From assembly GCA_000759755.1 (NCBI GenBank), contig BBMW01000005.1:62001-126000 (forward strand): a DNA stretch of 64,000 nt, in the 5' to 3' direction. Below are positions 9,556 to 19,213 of this stretch, piece after piece; the stretch's first letter is position 1, and each line of letters starts with the position of its first letter. This DNA comes from Citrobacter werkmanii NBRC 105721 (lineage in GTDB: Bacteria; Pseudomonadota; Gammaproteobacteria; Enterobacterales; Enterobacteriaceae). The notes beneath the pieces are model-generated. The model did no database searches. It had not been told where the DNA came from and was given only the letters and a program-made list of their open reading frames with translations. Both the position numbers and the translations under genes were made by a program.

Positions 9556-10608
9556 ATGAAGAAGTTAGTTGCCACAGAACCGCGCGTTGCGGCGCTGGTG
9601 GAATATGAAGACAGAGCAGTTTCCGCCAATGAAGTGAAAGTTCGCGTTCGCTTTGGCGCGCCGAAACATGGCACGGAAGTCGTCGATTTTCGCGCGGCCA
9701 GTCCGTTTATTGATGAAGATTTTAACGGCGAATGGCAAATGTTTATGCCGCGTCCGGAAGGGGCGCCGCGCGGAATTGAGTTCGGTAAGTTCCAGCTTGG
9801 CAACATGGTGGTGGGCGATGTCATTGAGTGTGGTAGTGATGTGACCGATTACGCCGTCGGCGATTCTGTATGCGGCTACGGCCCACTGGCAGAAACGGTA
9901 ATCTTTAACGCCGTAAACAACTACAAACTGCGCAAAATGCCAGAAGGTAGTTCGTGGAAAAATGCCGTGTGCTATGACCCTGCACAGTTCGCCATGAGCG
10001 GTGTGCGCGATGCCAATGTGCGCGTCGGCGACTTTGTTGTCATCGTCGGATTAGGGGCAATTGGCCAGATCGCCGTACAACTGGCTAAGAAAGGGGGTGC
10101 GTCAGTGGTTATTGGCGTGGATCCGATTGCCCATCGTTGTGATATCGCGCGTCGCCATGGGGCTGATTTCTGTCTGGATCCGATTGGCACCGACGTGGGC
10201 ATGGAAATTAAAAAGCTGACCGGCAAACAGGGCGCGGATGTGATTATCGAAACCAGCGGCTATGCGGATGCGCTGCAATCGGCGCTACGCGGTCTGGCCT
10301 ATGGCGGAACCATTTCCTATGTCGCCTTCGCCAAACCTTTTGCTGAAGGGTTTAACCTGGGCCGTGAAGCGCACTTCAACAACGCCAAAATCGTCTTCTC
10401 CCGCGCCTGCAGTGAACCAAATCCAGATTATCCGCGCTGGAATCGCAAGCGCATTGAGGAGACCTGCTGGGAACTGTTGATGAACGGTTATCTGAACTGT
10501 GAAGAGCTTATCGATCCGGTAGTCACCTTCGCCAGCAGCCCGGAAAGCTATATGCAGTATGTCGATCGCCATCCGGAACAGAGCATCAAAATGGGCGTGA
10601 CGTTTTAA
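9556..10608 (+). CDS. ycjQ: Zinc-type MDR dehydrogenase YcjQ (guloside 3-dehydrogenase)
   Basis: A 350-aa medium-chain dehydrogenase/reductase with a GroES-like N-terminal half and a Rossmann half ('VVIVGLGAIGQIAVQLAKKGG', GLGAIG at about 163-168). E. coli YcjQ has been characterised as a D-guloside 3-dehydrogenase acting with YcjR and YcjS in interconversion of D-gulosides and D-glucosides. It follows the permease with an AAGGAG Shine-Dalgarno and belongs to the same operon. Family and orthology are firm; the substrate is transferred from E. coli. Confidence 0.9.
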   Translation: MKKLVATEPRVAALVEYEDRAVSANEVKVRVRFGAPKHGTEVVDFRAASPFIDEDFNGEWQMFMPRPEGAPRGIEFGKFQLGNMVVGDVIECGSDVTDYAVGDSVCGYGPLAETVIFNAVNNYKLRKMPEGSSWKNAVCYDPAQFAMSGVRDANVRVGDFVVIVGLGAIGQIAVQLAKKGGASVVIGVDPIAHRCDIARRHGADFCLDPIGTDVGMEIKKLTGKQGADVIIETSGYADALQSALRGLAYGGTISYVAFAKPFAEGFNLGREAHFNNAKIVFSRACSEPNPDYPRWNRKRIEETCWELLMNGYLNCEELIDPVVTFASSPESYMQYVDRHPEQSIKMGVTF

Positions 10609-10624
10609 TTAAGGAATACAGAAA

Positions 10625-11413
10625 ATGAAAATCGGAACACAGAATCAGGCTTTTTTCCCGGAAAATATTCTCGAGAAATTCCGTTACATCAAAGAGATGG
10701 GTTTTGACGGTTTTGAAATTGACGGCAAATTGCTGGTCAACAATCTTGAGGAAGTGAAAGCGGCGATCAAAGAAACGGGTCTGCCCGTGACCACCGCCTG
10801 CGGGGGGTATGACGGTTGGATCGGTGATTTTATCGAAGAACGTCGTTTGAATGGTTTACAGCAGATTACACGCATTCTCGAAGCGCTGTCCGAAGTAGGC
10901 GGGCAAGGCATTATTGTCCCTGCCGCCTGGGGCATGTTTACCTTCCGCCTACCGCCGATGACCTCTCCGCGTAGCCTGGACGGCGATCGCAAAGCCGTCA
11001 GTGATTCATTGATTTATCTCGATAAAGTTGCCGAGCGTACGGGGACGGTGGTGTATCTCGAGCCGCTCAACCGCTATCAGGATCATATGATCAACACCCT
11101 GTCGGATGCTCGCCGCTATATCGTGGAAAACAACCTGAAGCATGTGCAAATCATTGGTGATTTTTACCATATGAATATCGAAGAAGACGATATGGCACAG
11201 GCGCTGCATGACAATCGCGATCTGTTGGGACACGTGCATATTGCGGATAACCATCGTTATCAGCCGGGGAGCGGTACGCTGGATTTCTCTGCGCTTTTTG
11301 ACCAACTGCGTGAAGATAATTATCAGGGCTATGTAGTGTATGAAGGGCGCGTACGGGCGGAGAACCTGCCGGAAGCATACCGTCAGTCGCTGGCCTGGCT
11401 GCGTACCTGCTAA
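10625..11413 (+). CDS. ycjR: Sugar phosphate isomerase/epimerase family protein YcjR
   Basis: A 262-aa TIM-barrel of the xylose-isomerase-like (AP endonuclease 2) superfamily. Metal-ligand-type residues are visible in 'YLEPLNRYQDHM', 'IGDFYHMNIEEDD', 'GHVHIADNHRY' and 'YVVYEGR'. The E. coli protein is a 3-dehydro-D-guloside 4-epimerase, which converts the product of YcjQ to the 3-keto-glucoside that YcjS reduces. It is 16 bp after ycjQ with its own Shine-Dalgarno. Confidence 0.9.
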   Translation: MKIGTQNQAFFPENILEKFRYIKEMGFDGFEIDGKLLVNNLEEVKAAIKETGLPVTTACGGYDGWIGDFIEERRLNGLQQITRILEALSEVGGQGIIVPAAWGMFTFRLPPMTSPRSLDGDRKAVSDSLIYLDKVAERTGTVVYLEPLNRYQDHMINTLSDARRYIVENNLKHVQIIGDFYHMNIEEDDMAQALHDNRDLLGHVHIADNHRYQPGSGTLDFSALFDQLREDNYQGYVVYEGRVRAENLPEAYRQSLAWLRTC

Positions 11414-11423
11414 GAGGATTTCC

Positions 11424-12479
11424 GTGAAAAGTGCACTGACAAGCGCTCCGCTACGTGTCGCCATTATCGGCGCCGGGCAGGTAGCGGATAAAGTTCATGC
11501 TTCGTACTACTGCACCCGCAACGATCTGGAACTGGTGGCTGTCTGTGACAGCCGCCTGTCACAGGCGCAGGTGCTGGCAGAGAAATATGGTAATCCGCAG
11601 GTTTGGGACGATCCTCAGACGATGTTACGCGAGGCTAAGCCAGATATCGTCAGCATCTGTTCGCCCAATCGTTTTCATTATGAACACACCATGTTGGCGC
11701 TGAACGCTGGCTGCCATGTGATGTGCGAAAAGCCCCCAGCCATGACGCCAGACGAGGCGCTGGAGATGTGTCAAACGGCGCGGCGGATGGGGAAGGTACT
11801 GGCTTACGATTTTCATCATCGTTTCGCACTGGATACACAATTGCTTCGCGAACAGGTAATGAGCGGCGTGCTGGGTGAAATCTATGTCACTAATGTCCGC
11901 GCCTTGCGCCGCTGCGGCGTACCCGGCTGGGGTGTTTTTACCAACAAGGAACTGCAGGGCGGCGGGCCGCTGATTGATATCGGTATCCATATGCTTGATG
12001 CCGCGATGTATGTGTTGGGCTTCCCGGCGGTAAAGCGCGTTAACGCGCACAGCTATCAGCGTATTGGCACACGTAAGAGCAGCGGCCAGTTTGGGGCATG
12101 GGATCCCGCGACGTACACCGTTGAGGATTCTCTGTTCGGCACGATCGAATTTCATAACGGCGGGATCCTGCGCCTTGAGACCTCTTTCGCGCTGAATATT
12201 CCTGAACAATCGATTATGAACGTCAATTTCTGTGGCGATCTTGCCGGGGCGACCTTATTTCCGGCGCAGGTCTATACCGATCGTGACGGAACGCTGGATG
12301 TGCTGTTCCAGCGCGAAATAGCCGATGACAATCGTCACTTTCGCAGCATGGAGTCTTTCGTAAATCACGTACAGGGCGAGCCTGTCGCTATTGCGGACGC
12401 AGAGCAGGGCGTCGTTATTCAACAACTGGTTGCCGCACTGTATGAATCGGCTGAAACAGGAACATATGTAGACTTATGA
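11424..12479 (+). CDS. ycjS: GFO/IDH/MocA oxidoreductase YcjS (glucoside 3-dehydrogenase)
   Basis: A 351-aa oxidoreductase with an N-terminal Rossmann domain ('VAIIGAGQVADKVHASYY'), the family CEKP motif ('MCEKPPAMTP') and a GFO/IDH/MocA C-terminal beta-sheet domain with 'IDIGIHMLD'. E. coli YcjS is a D-glucoside 3-dehydrogenase. The start is a GTG at 11424 preceded by AAGAGGA, giving the E. coli length; a longer open frame begins within ycjR in another phase and is not used. The stop overlaps ycjT (ATGA). Confidence 0.91.
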   Translation: MKSALTSAPLRVAIIGAGQVADKVHASYYCTRNDLELVAVCDSRLSQAQVLAEKYGNPQVWDDPQTMLREAKPDIVSICSPNRFHYEHTMLALNAGCHVMCEKPPAMTPDEALEMCQTARRMGKVLAYDFHHRFALDTQLLREQVMSGVLGEIYVTNVRALRRCGVPGWGVFTNKELQGGGPLIDIGIHMLDAAMYVLGFPAVKRVNAHSYQRIGTRKSSGQFGAWDPATYTVEDSLFGTIEFHNGGILRLETSFALNIPEQSIMNVNFCGDLAGATLFPAQVYTDRDGTLDVLFQREIADDNRHFRSMESFVNHVQGEPVAIADAEQGVVIQQLVAALYESAETGTYVDL

Positions 12480-14752
12480 CGAAGCCAGTAATGCTAACCG
12501 AACCGGCTTTTTGCCCACACAGTCTGAATAAATTCGCTTCACTCATGACGACCGGCAACGGTTATATGGGAATTCGCGCCAGCCATGAAGAAGCCTACAC
12601 TTTACAGACTCGCGGCATGTATATTGCGGGACTGTATCATCGGGCAGGGAAAGGCGAAATTAATGAACTGGTTAATCTGCCGGATGTCGTGGGCGTGGAG
12701 ATTACGCTTAATGGCGAGATTTTCTCGCTAACCAGCGGCGTGATTGAGAGCTGGCACCGAGAACTGGATTTTACCAGCGGTGAATTACGCCGTGCCCTGG
12801 TCTGGCGAGCGTCTGGCGGCGCACGTTTTGCCATTGAGAGTCGGCGGTTTGTCTCGGCGCAAAAATTGCCGCTGTTTGCTATGGAAGTTGCCGTTACCCC
12901 ATTGGATGGTGATGCCTGCATTGGCATCTCAACCGGGATTGATGCCACGATCACCAATCACGGACGTCAGCATCTGGATGAAACGCAGGTCCGGGTATTT
13001 GGTCAGCATCTTCTGCAAGGCATTTACACCACCCAGGACAATCGCAACGATATCGCGATCACGACGTTTTGCGACGTAGACGGTGCGGCGCAGCGCTGCT
13101 TCACCGCGAAAGAACGTCGGTTGTTACAACACAATAGCGTGCAGGCGAAAACCGGACAACGCGTTACGCTGACGAAAATTAGCTGGATCGACTGGGCGAG
13201 CGAGCGCAGCCTGTCGCTGGAAACCTGGGGACGCCAGTCGCTGCGTAATCTGGAAGCGTGCGCCCAGCAGGGATATGACGCGCTGCTGGCGGAATCGACC
13301 GCCAACTGGCATGCCTGGTGGCAAAGCCATCGTGTTCAGGTCACCAGTAATGATATGAGCGATCAGCGAGCGCTGGATTATGCGCTCTATCATTTGCGTG
13401 TAATGACGCCAGATCACGATGAGCGCAGTAGTATTGCGGCGAAAGGTCTGACGGGAGAAGGGTATAAAGGCCACGTTTTCTGGGATACCGAAGTCTTTCT
13501 GTTACCGTTCCATCTCTTCACCGAGCCGAAAACCGCAAGAAGTTTATTGCGTTACCGCTGGCATAATTTGTCGGGCGCGCGTGAGAAAGCCCGCCGCAAC
13601 GGTTGGCAGGGGGCGCTGTTTCCCTGGGAGAGCGCGCGCAGCGGTGAGGAGGAGACGCCTGAATTCGCGGCGATCAACATCCGCACCGGGCTGCGGCAGA
13701 AAGTGGCCTCCGCACAGGCTGAGCATCATCTCGTGGCGGATATTGCCTGGGCGGTGATCAATTACTGGCATACCACCGGGGATATGAACTTTATGTCCCG
13801 TGAAGGTATAACGCTGCTTCTGGAAACAGCAAAGTTCTGGATCAGCAGAGCCGTCATGGTTAATGACCGTTTAGAGATCCACGATGTTATTGGCCCGGAT
13901 GAATACACCGAGCATGTGAACAATAATGCGTTCACCAACTACATGGCCTGGTACAACGTGGAGCAGGCGTTGGATTTTGCGCGTCGCCTGGGCTGTAACG
14001 ATGAGACCTTTATTCATCGTGCTGAGCATTTTTTACGCCATCTCTGGCGTCCGGAAGCGTTGTCCGATGGTGTGTTACCTCAGGATGACACCTTCCTGAG
14101 CAAACCGGTTATCGATCTGTCCAGTTACAAAGCGAAAGCGGGCAAGCAGACGATTTTGCTCGATTACTCCCGCGCAGAGGTCAATGAGATGCAAATTCTC
14201 AAACAGGCCGATGTGGTGATGCTGACCTATATGCTGCCGGAGCAATTTACCCCGCAAATCTGTCTGGCGAACCTGCGGTTTTACGAGCCGCGCACCATTC
14301 ATGACTCGTCTTTGAGTAAGACTATCCATGGGATTGTGGCTGCGCGTTGTGGTGATTCAGAGCAGGGATATCGCTTCTGGCGTGAAGGATCGCTTATCGA
14401 TCTCGGAGACGATCCACATAGCTGTGATGACGGTATTCACGCAGCGGCGACGGGGGCCATCTGGCTGGGTGCAATCCAGGGATTTGCCGGAGTGAATGTT
14501 CGCCACGGGGAGTTACATCTTACCCCTGTATTACCTGAGCATTGGCAAACTCTGTCTTTCCCACTGCGTTGGCAGGGCGTTGATATGCAGGTCACTATCA
14601 ATAAAGCTGAAATCCGCATTAGCACCACTGAGCGTATTACCTTGTGGGTTAATGGCGAAAAGATCGCCGTCCAGGGGGCGTCAGCGATTACTTATGACGG
14701 TGTTATTACGTCTATTTATGGGACCGCTACCACAAAAAGGGATGATGAATGA
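12476..14752 (+). CDS. ycjT: GH65 disaccharide phosphorylase YcjT (kojibiose phosphorylase type)
   Basis: A 758-aa glycoside hydrolase family 65 protein. The catalytic (alpha/alpha)6 domain has '[14 protein letters not shown]' and '[24 protein letters not shown]', where the Glu of PDEY is the general acid, and '[13 protein letters not shown]'. E. coli YcjT is reported to act on kojibiose (2-O-alpha-glucosyl-glucose), yielding beta-glucose 1-phosphate, which fits the adjacent beta-phosphoglucomutase. It overlaps ycjS and ycjU by ATGA. Its 3' end carries the second copy of the putative YcjW operator. Confidence 0.92.
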   Translation: MTKPVMLTEPAFCPHSLNKFASLMTTGNGYMGIRASHEEAYTLQTRGMYIAGLYHRAGKGEINELVNLPDVVGVEITLNGEIFSLTSGVIESWHRELDFTSGELRRALVWRASGGARFAIESRRFVSAQKLPLFAMEVAVTPLDGDACIGISTGIDATITNHGRQHLDETQVRVFGQHLLQGIYTTQDNRNDIAITTFCDVDGAAQRCFTAKERRLLQHNSVQAKTGQRVTLTKISWIDWASERSLSLETWGRQSLRNLEACAQQGYDALLAESTANWHAWWQSHRVQVTSNDMSDQRALDYALYHLRVMTPDHDERSSIAAKGLTGEGYKGHVFWDTEVFLLPFHLFTEPKTARSLLRYRWHNLSGAREKARRNGWQGALFPWESARSGEEETPEFAAINIRTGLRQKVASAQAEHHLVADIAWAVINYWHTTGDMNFMSREGITLLLETAKFWISRAVMVNDRLEIHDVIGPDEYTEHVNNNAFTNYMAWYNVEQALDFARRLGCNDETFIHRAEHFLRHLWRPEALSDGVLPQDDTFLSKPVIDLSSYKAKAGKQTILLDYSRAEVNEMQILKQADVVMLTYMLPEQFTPQICLANLRFYEPRTIHDSSLSKTIHGIVAARCGDSEQGYRFWREGSLIDLGDDPHSCDDGIHAAATGAIWLGAIQGFAGVNVRHGELHLTPVLPEHWQTLSFPLRWQGVDMQVTINKAEIRISTTERITLWVNGEKIAVQGASAITYDGVITSIYGTATTKRDDE
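14718..14733 (+). promoter_or_regulatory. Putative YcjW operator, copy 2 (inside ycjT, before ycjU)
   Basis: An exact second copy of the 16-mer ATGGGACCGCTACCAC found in front of ycjM. It lies within the last codons of ycjT, 15 bp before the ycjU ATG. Retaining an exact 16-bp match inside a coding sequence suggests selection as a binding site, for example to repress an internal ycjU-V promoter or to act as a roadblock. Confidence 0.7.
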
Positions 14753-15417
14753 TACTCAAACCACAGGCCATCATTTTTGATTTGGACGGCGTGATTACCG
14801 ATACCGCACATTTGCATTTTCTGGCATGGCGGCAGGTAGCCAACGAAGTAGGGATTGCGATCGACGAAGCATTTAATGACAGCCTGAAAGGGATTAGTCG
14901 CAGCGAATCACTGCAACGTATTTTGCACCACGGCGGGAAGGCGGGGGAGTTTACTCCGGAGACTTGCGCACAATTGGCTGAGAGAAAGAACCGGCTGTAC
15001 GTCCATTCTTTGCGCCAGTTAACGGTCGACTCAGTATTGCCTGGGATTCGCGAGCTGTTAATGACGTTACGGGAAGAGCGGATTCCGGTTGGGTTGGCCT
15101 CAGTGTCGCTCAATGCGCCCACTATTTTACAGGCGCTTGATCTTAGCGCTTGTTTTGACTTTTGTGCGGATGCAGCGCTGATAACCCATTCAAAACCGGA
15201 TCCGGAAATATTTCTGGCGGCCTGTGCGGGGCTTGGCGTTGACCCGCAGCAGTGCATTGGCATAGAAGATGCACAAGCGGGCGTTGATGCGATCAACGCC
15301 TGCGGCATGCTCTCCGTTGGCATCGGTACGGGGCTGAACGGGGCAAGCTTGCAGCTTCCTTCAACCGAATTTTTGACGTGGCCGTGCTTATCGGCTTTCT
15401 GGCAACACGACAAGTAA
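14749..15417 (+). CDS. pgmB: Beta-phosphoglucomutase YcjU
   Basis: A 222-aa HAD-superfamily mutase. Motif I DLDGVITD (Asp nucleophile and acid/base), the substrate-specificity loop '[11 protein letters not shown]', motif II in '[11 protein letters not shown]', motif III Lys in 'HSKPDPEIF' and '[13 protein letters not shown]' for Mg2+ are all present. It converts beta-glucose 1-phosphate from GH65 phosphorylases to glucose 6-phosphate. It overlaps ycjT by ATGA. Confidence 0.93.
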   Translation: MILKPQAIIFDLDGVITDTAHLHFLAWRQVANEVGIAIDEAFNDSLKGISRSESLQRILHHGGKAGEFTPETCAQLAERKNRLYVHSLRQLTVDSVLPGIRELLMTLREERIPVGLASVSLNAPTILQALDLSACFDFCADAALITHSKPDPEIFLAACAGLGVDPQQCIGIEDAQAGVDAINACGMLSVGIGTGLNGASLQLPSTEFLTWPCLSAFWQHDK

Positions 15418-15427
15418 AGGATTCAAC

Positions 15428-16510
15428 ATGGCACAGCTTTCGTTGCAGCATATTCAAAAAATTTACGACAACCAGGTGCACGTCGTTAAAGACTTCAATC
15501 TGGAAATTGAAGACAAAGAGTTTATTGTTTTTGTTGGGCCTTCCGGTTGCGGGAAGTCAACGACGTTGCGCATGATCGCCGGCCTGGAAGAGATCAGCGG
15601 CGGCGATCTGCTGATTGACGGTAAACGGATGAATGATGTGCCGGCGAAATCGCGCAATATTGCGATGGTTTTTCAGAACTACGCGTTGTACCCGCACATG
15701 ACCGTCTATGACAATATGGCGTTTGGCCTGAAGATGCAGAAAATTGCTCCGGCGGTGATTGAGGAGCGCGTGAACTGGGCGGCGCAAATCCTTGGCCTGC
15801 GCGATTATCTGCAGCGTAAACCTGGCGCGTTATCTGGCGGTCAGCGTCAGCGCGTGGCGCTGGGACGTGCGATTGTTCGTGAGGCTGGGGTCTTCCTGAT
15901 GGATGAGCCTTTATCGAATCTCGATGCCAAACTTCGCGTGCAGATGCGGGCAGAAATTAGCAAACTGCATCAGAAACTGAATACCACCATGATATATGTT
16001 ACCCATGATCAAACCGAAGCCATGACGATGGCAACGCGTATTGTGATTATGAAGGATGGCATTGTTCAACAGGTTGGCGCACCTAAAACGGTTTATAACC
16101 ACCCGGCAAATATGTTCGTCGCCGGATTTATTGGTTCACCGGCCATGAATTTTATTCGTGGCGCGATTGATGGTAATAAATTTGTTACCGAAACGCTGAA
16201 GTTAACCATTCCCGAAAATAAATTAGCACAGTTAAAAGCTCAGGGTTATGAGCATCAGGCCGTTATACTGGGTATTCGTCCTGAAGATATACATCCGCAG
16301 CTTAATAATGAAAATAATGTATCGGCAAAAATTAGTGTGGCAGAACTAACTGGCGCTGAGTTTATGCTTTATACCGTTATTGGGGGGCATGAGTTGGTGG
16401 TCCGTGCCGGGGCAGTGAATGATTATCACGCAGGAGAAAATATCACTATTCATTTTGATATGGCGAAATGCCATTTCTTTGATGCTGAAACTGAAGTGGC
16501 TATTCAATAA
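15428..16510 (+). CDS. ycjV: Sugar ABC transporter ATPase YcjV (MalK/UgpC type), intact
   Basis: A 360-aa ABC ATPase: Walker A 'GPSGCGKST' (about residues 38-46), Q-loop 'FQNYALYP', signature 'LSGGQRQRVALGRAI', Walker B 'VFLMDEPLSNLDAKLR', H-loop 'YVTHDQTEAM', then a C-terminal TOBE/MalK regulatory domain. It energises YcjNOP. In E. coli K-12 ycjV is annotated as a pseudogene; here the reading frame is complete. It lies 10 bp after pgmB. Confidence 0.93.
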   Translation: MAQLSLQHIQKIYDNQVHVVKDFNLEIEDKEFIVFVGPSGCGKSTTLRMIAGLEEISGGDLLIDGKRMNDVPAKSRNIAMVFQNYALYPHMTVYDNMAFGLKMQKIAPAVIEERVNWAAQILGLRDYLQRKPGALSGGQRQRVALGRAIVREAGVFLMDEPLSNLDAKLRVQMRAEISKLHQKLNTTMIYVTHDQTEAMTMATRIVIMKDGIVQQVGAPKTVYNHPANMFVAGFIGSPAMNFIRGAIDGNKFVTETLKLTIPENKLAQLKAQGYEHQAVILGIRPEDIHPQLNNENNVSAKISVAELTGAEFMLYTVIGGHELVVRAGAVNDYHAGENITIHFDMAKCHFFDAETEVAIQ

Positions 16511-16528
16511 AACTCCGGGGGGATACCC

Positions 16529-16550
16529 CCCCAAACCTTGGGGCATTTTT
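16529..16550 (+). terminator. Probable terminator between ycjV and ompG
   Basis: CCCCAA-ACC-TTGGGG hairpin followed by CATTTTT. An alternative, mutually exclusive G/C-run hairpin (about 16517-16532) overlaps it. It may fully end the operon or reduce read-through into ompG. Confidence 0.55.
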
Positions 16551-16575
16551 GCGAGTATTTTAACAAGGAATAATA

Positions 16576-17481
16576 ATGAAAACCCTACTGTCCGCTACTG
16601 CGCTGATGATGAGCGCAGGAGTGGCCTGCGCGCAGGCCGCTGAAAAGAATGAGTGGCACTTTAATATTGGTGCCATGTACGAAATAGAAAACGTTGAAGG
16701 TCAGGGCGAAGATATGGATGGACTGGCTGAGCCGTCTGTCTATTTTAATGCGTCCAATGGGCCATGGAAAATATCTCTGGCCTATTATCAGGAAGGCCCG
16801 GTTGATTATAGCGAGGGTAAACGCGGTACCTGGTTTGATCGCCCGGAACTGGAAGTTCGCTATCAATTCCTCGAAAGCGAGGATGTTAATTTCGGATTGA
16901 CCGGTGGTTTCCGTAATTACGGCTATCACTATGTTAATGAACCAGGAAAAGACACTGCAAATATGCAGCGCTGGAAAGTTCAGCCGGACTGGGATATTAA
17001 ACTTACTGACGATTTGCGTTTTAGCGGCTGGTTGGCAATGTATCAATTCGTCAATGACTTGAGTACCACAGGTTACTCCGATAGTCGCGTTGAAAGCGAA
17101 ACCGGTCTGAATTATACCTTCAACGATACGGTGGGCTTAACGGTCAACTATTATCTCGAACGCGGCTTTAATCTGGCGGAATCGCGTAATAATGGTGAGT
17201 TCTCAACCCAGGAAATTCGTGCTTACTTACCGTTATCTTTCGGCAATACCACCCTGACGCCGTACACCCGTATTGGACTTGATCGTTGGTCAAACTGGGA
17301 CTGGCAGGATGATCCGGAACGCGAAGGGCATGATTTCAATCGTCTTGGTTTACTGTATGCCTATGATTTCCAGAATGGTTTATCAATGACCCTGGAATAT
17401 GCCTATGAATGGGAAGATCATGACGAAGGTGAAAGCGACAGATTCCATTATGCGGGTATTGGTGTGAATTACGCATTCTAA
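16576..17481 (+). CDS. ompG: Outer-membrane porin OmpG
   Basis: A 301-aa monomeric 14-strand beta-barrel porin, the same length as E. coli OmpG. It has a signal peptide (cleavage after about residue 21, '…ACAQA|AEKNEWHF') and alternating aromatic/hydrophobic beta strands, ending in Phe ('GIGVNYAF') as required for BAM recognition. OmpG passes mono- to trisaccharides without strong specificity, which fits its place at the end of a glucoside-uptake cluster. It has an AAGGA Shine-Dalgarno and its own terminator. Confidence 0.95.
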   Translation: MKTLLSATALMMSAGVACAQAAEKNEWHFNIGAMYEIENVEGQGEDMDGLAEPSVYFNASNGPWKISLAYYQEGPVDYSEGKRGTWFDRPELEVRYQFLESEDVNFGLTGGFRNYGYHYVNEPGKDTANMQRWKVQPDWDIKLTDDLRFSGWLAMYQFVNDLSTTGYSDSRVESETGLNYTFNDTVGLTVNYYLERGFNLAESRNNGEFSTQEIRAYLPLSFGNTTLTPYTRIGLDRWSNWDWQDDPEREGHDFNRLGLLYAYDFQNGLSMTLEYAYEWEDHDEGESDRFHYAGIGVNYAF

Positions 17482-17487
17482 AATGTG

Positions 17488-17514
17488 CAGGGGCATTGTT
17501 ATGCCCCTGTTTTT
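17488..17514 (+). terminator. Rho-independent terminator of ompG
   Basis: CAGGGGCAT-TGTT-ATGCCCCTG perfect 9-bp stem followed by a T5 tract. The T tract overlaps the stop codon of the convergent ycjW. Confidence 0.85.
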
Positions 17515-18523
17515 ACACCAGTGAGTCGGCTAACGATATTTGCGTGCTCACGGTGATGTTCTGCAATCCTTTCTCACCGGCAATCAGATTAAATAATAAA
17601 TTACAGCTTTGTTCGCCGAGCTGCTGAGTTGGGACATCAATGCCTCCCGGCACGGGTGTCAGCATAAATGACAGCAGTTCATTACTGTAGCCTACAACGG
17701 CAAGCTGTTGCGGAATGGCGATATTTTTCTCAGCCGCCACGCGATATAAACTCATTAATTTTAAACTGTCGGTGGCAAATACTGCGTCGGGTAACGGTTG
17801 TTGACTCAGTAATTTCCGCGAAGCGAGCAGGGCTGTTTCATGAGTATAACCCCCATCAATAATCCACTCATCGCGTATTTGAATGTTATGTTCCTGAAGG
17901 CTGGCTTTATATCCATTGACGCGATCAATGGAAACATGAACGTCAAGCGGGGCATGTAAACAGGCAATATTACTGTGGCCGCTCTCAATAAGCGCATTTG
18001 TCAATGTAATGCTGTCGCGATAATTATCAGTGTCTACAGAATAGACATTGGCGTACTCACCTTCCACTTTACCAATAACCACGACCGGAACGTTGTATTT
18101 ATCCAGTCTTGCAAAAAATGATTCATCAGCGGGAGAACTCAGCATAATGATGCCTTTGATCAATTTTTGCTTAATTTTACTCTCACATTTTTGTAAATCA
18201 TCTTCGGTGCTTCGCGACGTCTGTAATATGACATCAAAACCAACTTCTTCGGCTTTGGCCGTAATAGCATGCAGCACTTCAGAGAAAAAGGGATTACCGG
18301 CGGTTGTTTTGGCAGAACGAGTCGATATCACCATTATTGCGTCAAAGCCGGAAGAGGTGAGTGCCCGAGCCAGTTTATTAGGCTGATACTGTAACTCATC
18401 AATCGCACGCAGCACTTTTTCCAGCGCTTCCGGCGAGATGTTGGTTTGCTTATTCAGCACGCGCGATACCGTAGATTTTGATACGCCAGCGGCTCGTGCA
18501 ATATCATAAATGGTAGGAGACAT
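17513..18523 (-). CDS. ycjW: LacI-family transcriptional regulator YcjW
   Basis: A 336-aa LacI/GalR repressor. The helix-turn-helix '[29 protein letters not shown]' starts at residue 4, followed by a hinge helix ('KLARAL') and a periplasmic-binding-protein-like effector domain. I start at 18523 ('MSPTIYD'), as in E. coli, not at the upstream in-frame ATG at 18625. E. coli YcjW represses the ycj carbohydrate cluster and affects pspE, and a mutant raises H2S output. Here it is convergent with ompG and divergent from pspE. Its targets are presumably the two 16-mers at 4782 and 14718. Confidence 0.93.
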   Translation of the reverse strand: MSPTIYDIARAAGVSKSTVSRVLNKQTNISPEALEKVLRAIDELQYQPNKLARALTSSGFDAIMVISTRSAKTTAGNPFFSEVLHAITAKAEEVGFDVILQTSRSTEDDLQKCESKIKQKLIKGIIMLSSPADESFFARLDKYNVPVVVIGKVEGEYANVYSVDTDNYRDSITLTNALIESGHSNIACLHAPLDVHVSIDRVNGYKASLQEHNIQIRDEWIIDGGYTHETALLASRKLLSQQPLPDAVFATDSLKLMSLYRVAAEKNIAIPQQLAVVGYSNELLSFMLTPVPGGIDVPTQQLGEQSCNLLFNLIAGEKGLQNITVSTQISLADSLV

Positions 18524-18753
18524 AGATCCCAAGCTCCGTCCGAGAGTCAATGGCGGACATATTATGGAGTTCACTGCCGAATGACAACAATCACGGAATG
18601 CAGACAGAAAAATCAAAAGGCACACCGCACAATGTGTTACCTGAAGAGCAATGTGATCTGCTGGCGTGTGCGATGATAATGGAGTCGCAATATTTTCTTA
18701 AGAACTAGCGTATAGTGTTGTAGTGAAATCCAACTCTCGATCAGGAAGATATT

Positions 18754-19071
18754 ATGTTTAAAAAAGGCGTATTAGCGTTGGCACTGGTCATTGGTATGCC
18801 GGTTTACGCTGCCGAACACTGGATTGATGTTCGTGTTCCTGAGCAATACCAACAGCAGCATATTCAGGGTGCCGTCAACATTCCGTTAAAAGAGATGAAG
18901 GCGCGTATCGCAACAGAAGTGCCTGATAAGACCGACACCGTGAAGCTGTATTGTAACTCCGGGCGTCAATCGGGACAGGCGAAGGATATGCTTGTTGAAA
19001 TGGGCTACACGCAGGTGACGAATGAAGGTGGGATCAACCAGATTGCGCTGCCAAAAGTAGAGAAGAACTAA
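18754..19071 (+). CDS. pspE: Periplasmic thiosulfate sulfurtransferase PspE
   Basis: A 105-aa single-domain rhodanese. A signal peptide (about residues 1-19, '…PVYAAEHW') exports it. The active-site loop is 'YCNSGRQSGQA' with the persulfide-forming Cys. It transfers sulfane sulfur from thiosulfate to cyanide or other thiols. In E. coli K-12 pspE follows pspD directly; here the 13-kb ycjM-W cluster separates them, so pspE cannot be read from the psp operon and must depend on its own promoter in the 230-bp ycjW-pspE gap. No copy of the YcjW-like 16-mer is visible in that gap. Confidence 0.94.
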   Translation: MFKKGVLALALVIGMPVYAAEHWIDVRVPEQYQQQHIQGAVNIPLKEMKARIATEVPDKTDTVKLYCNSGRQSGQAKDMLVEMGYTQVTNEGGINQIALPKVEKN

Positions 19072-19093
19072 ACCACCCGCATTTCTTCTGCAA

Positions 19094-19118
19094 CAGGCGG
19101 CAGGAATAATGCCGTCTG
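19094..19118 (+). terminator. Possible terminator hairpin after pspE
   Basis: A 9-bp stem (CAGGCGGCA/TGCCGTCTG, one G-T pair) with a 7-nt loop lies 22 nt after the pspE stop. It lacks a T-run, so it is only weak evidence of termination. Confidence 0.35.
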
Positions 19119-19213
19119 ACACCGCTCAGGTAGTTGATAAATAAGAATTGCCCCCAATCTTTACTTCCTGTTTGTTATAATTTCTTCGGTTCCTTCAGCA
19201 TAACGGGATGGCG

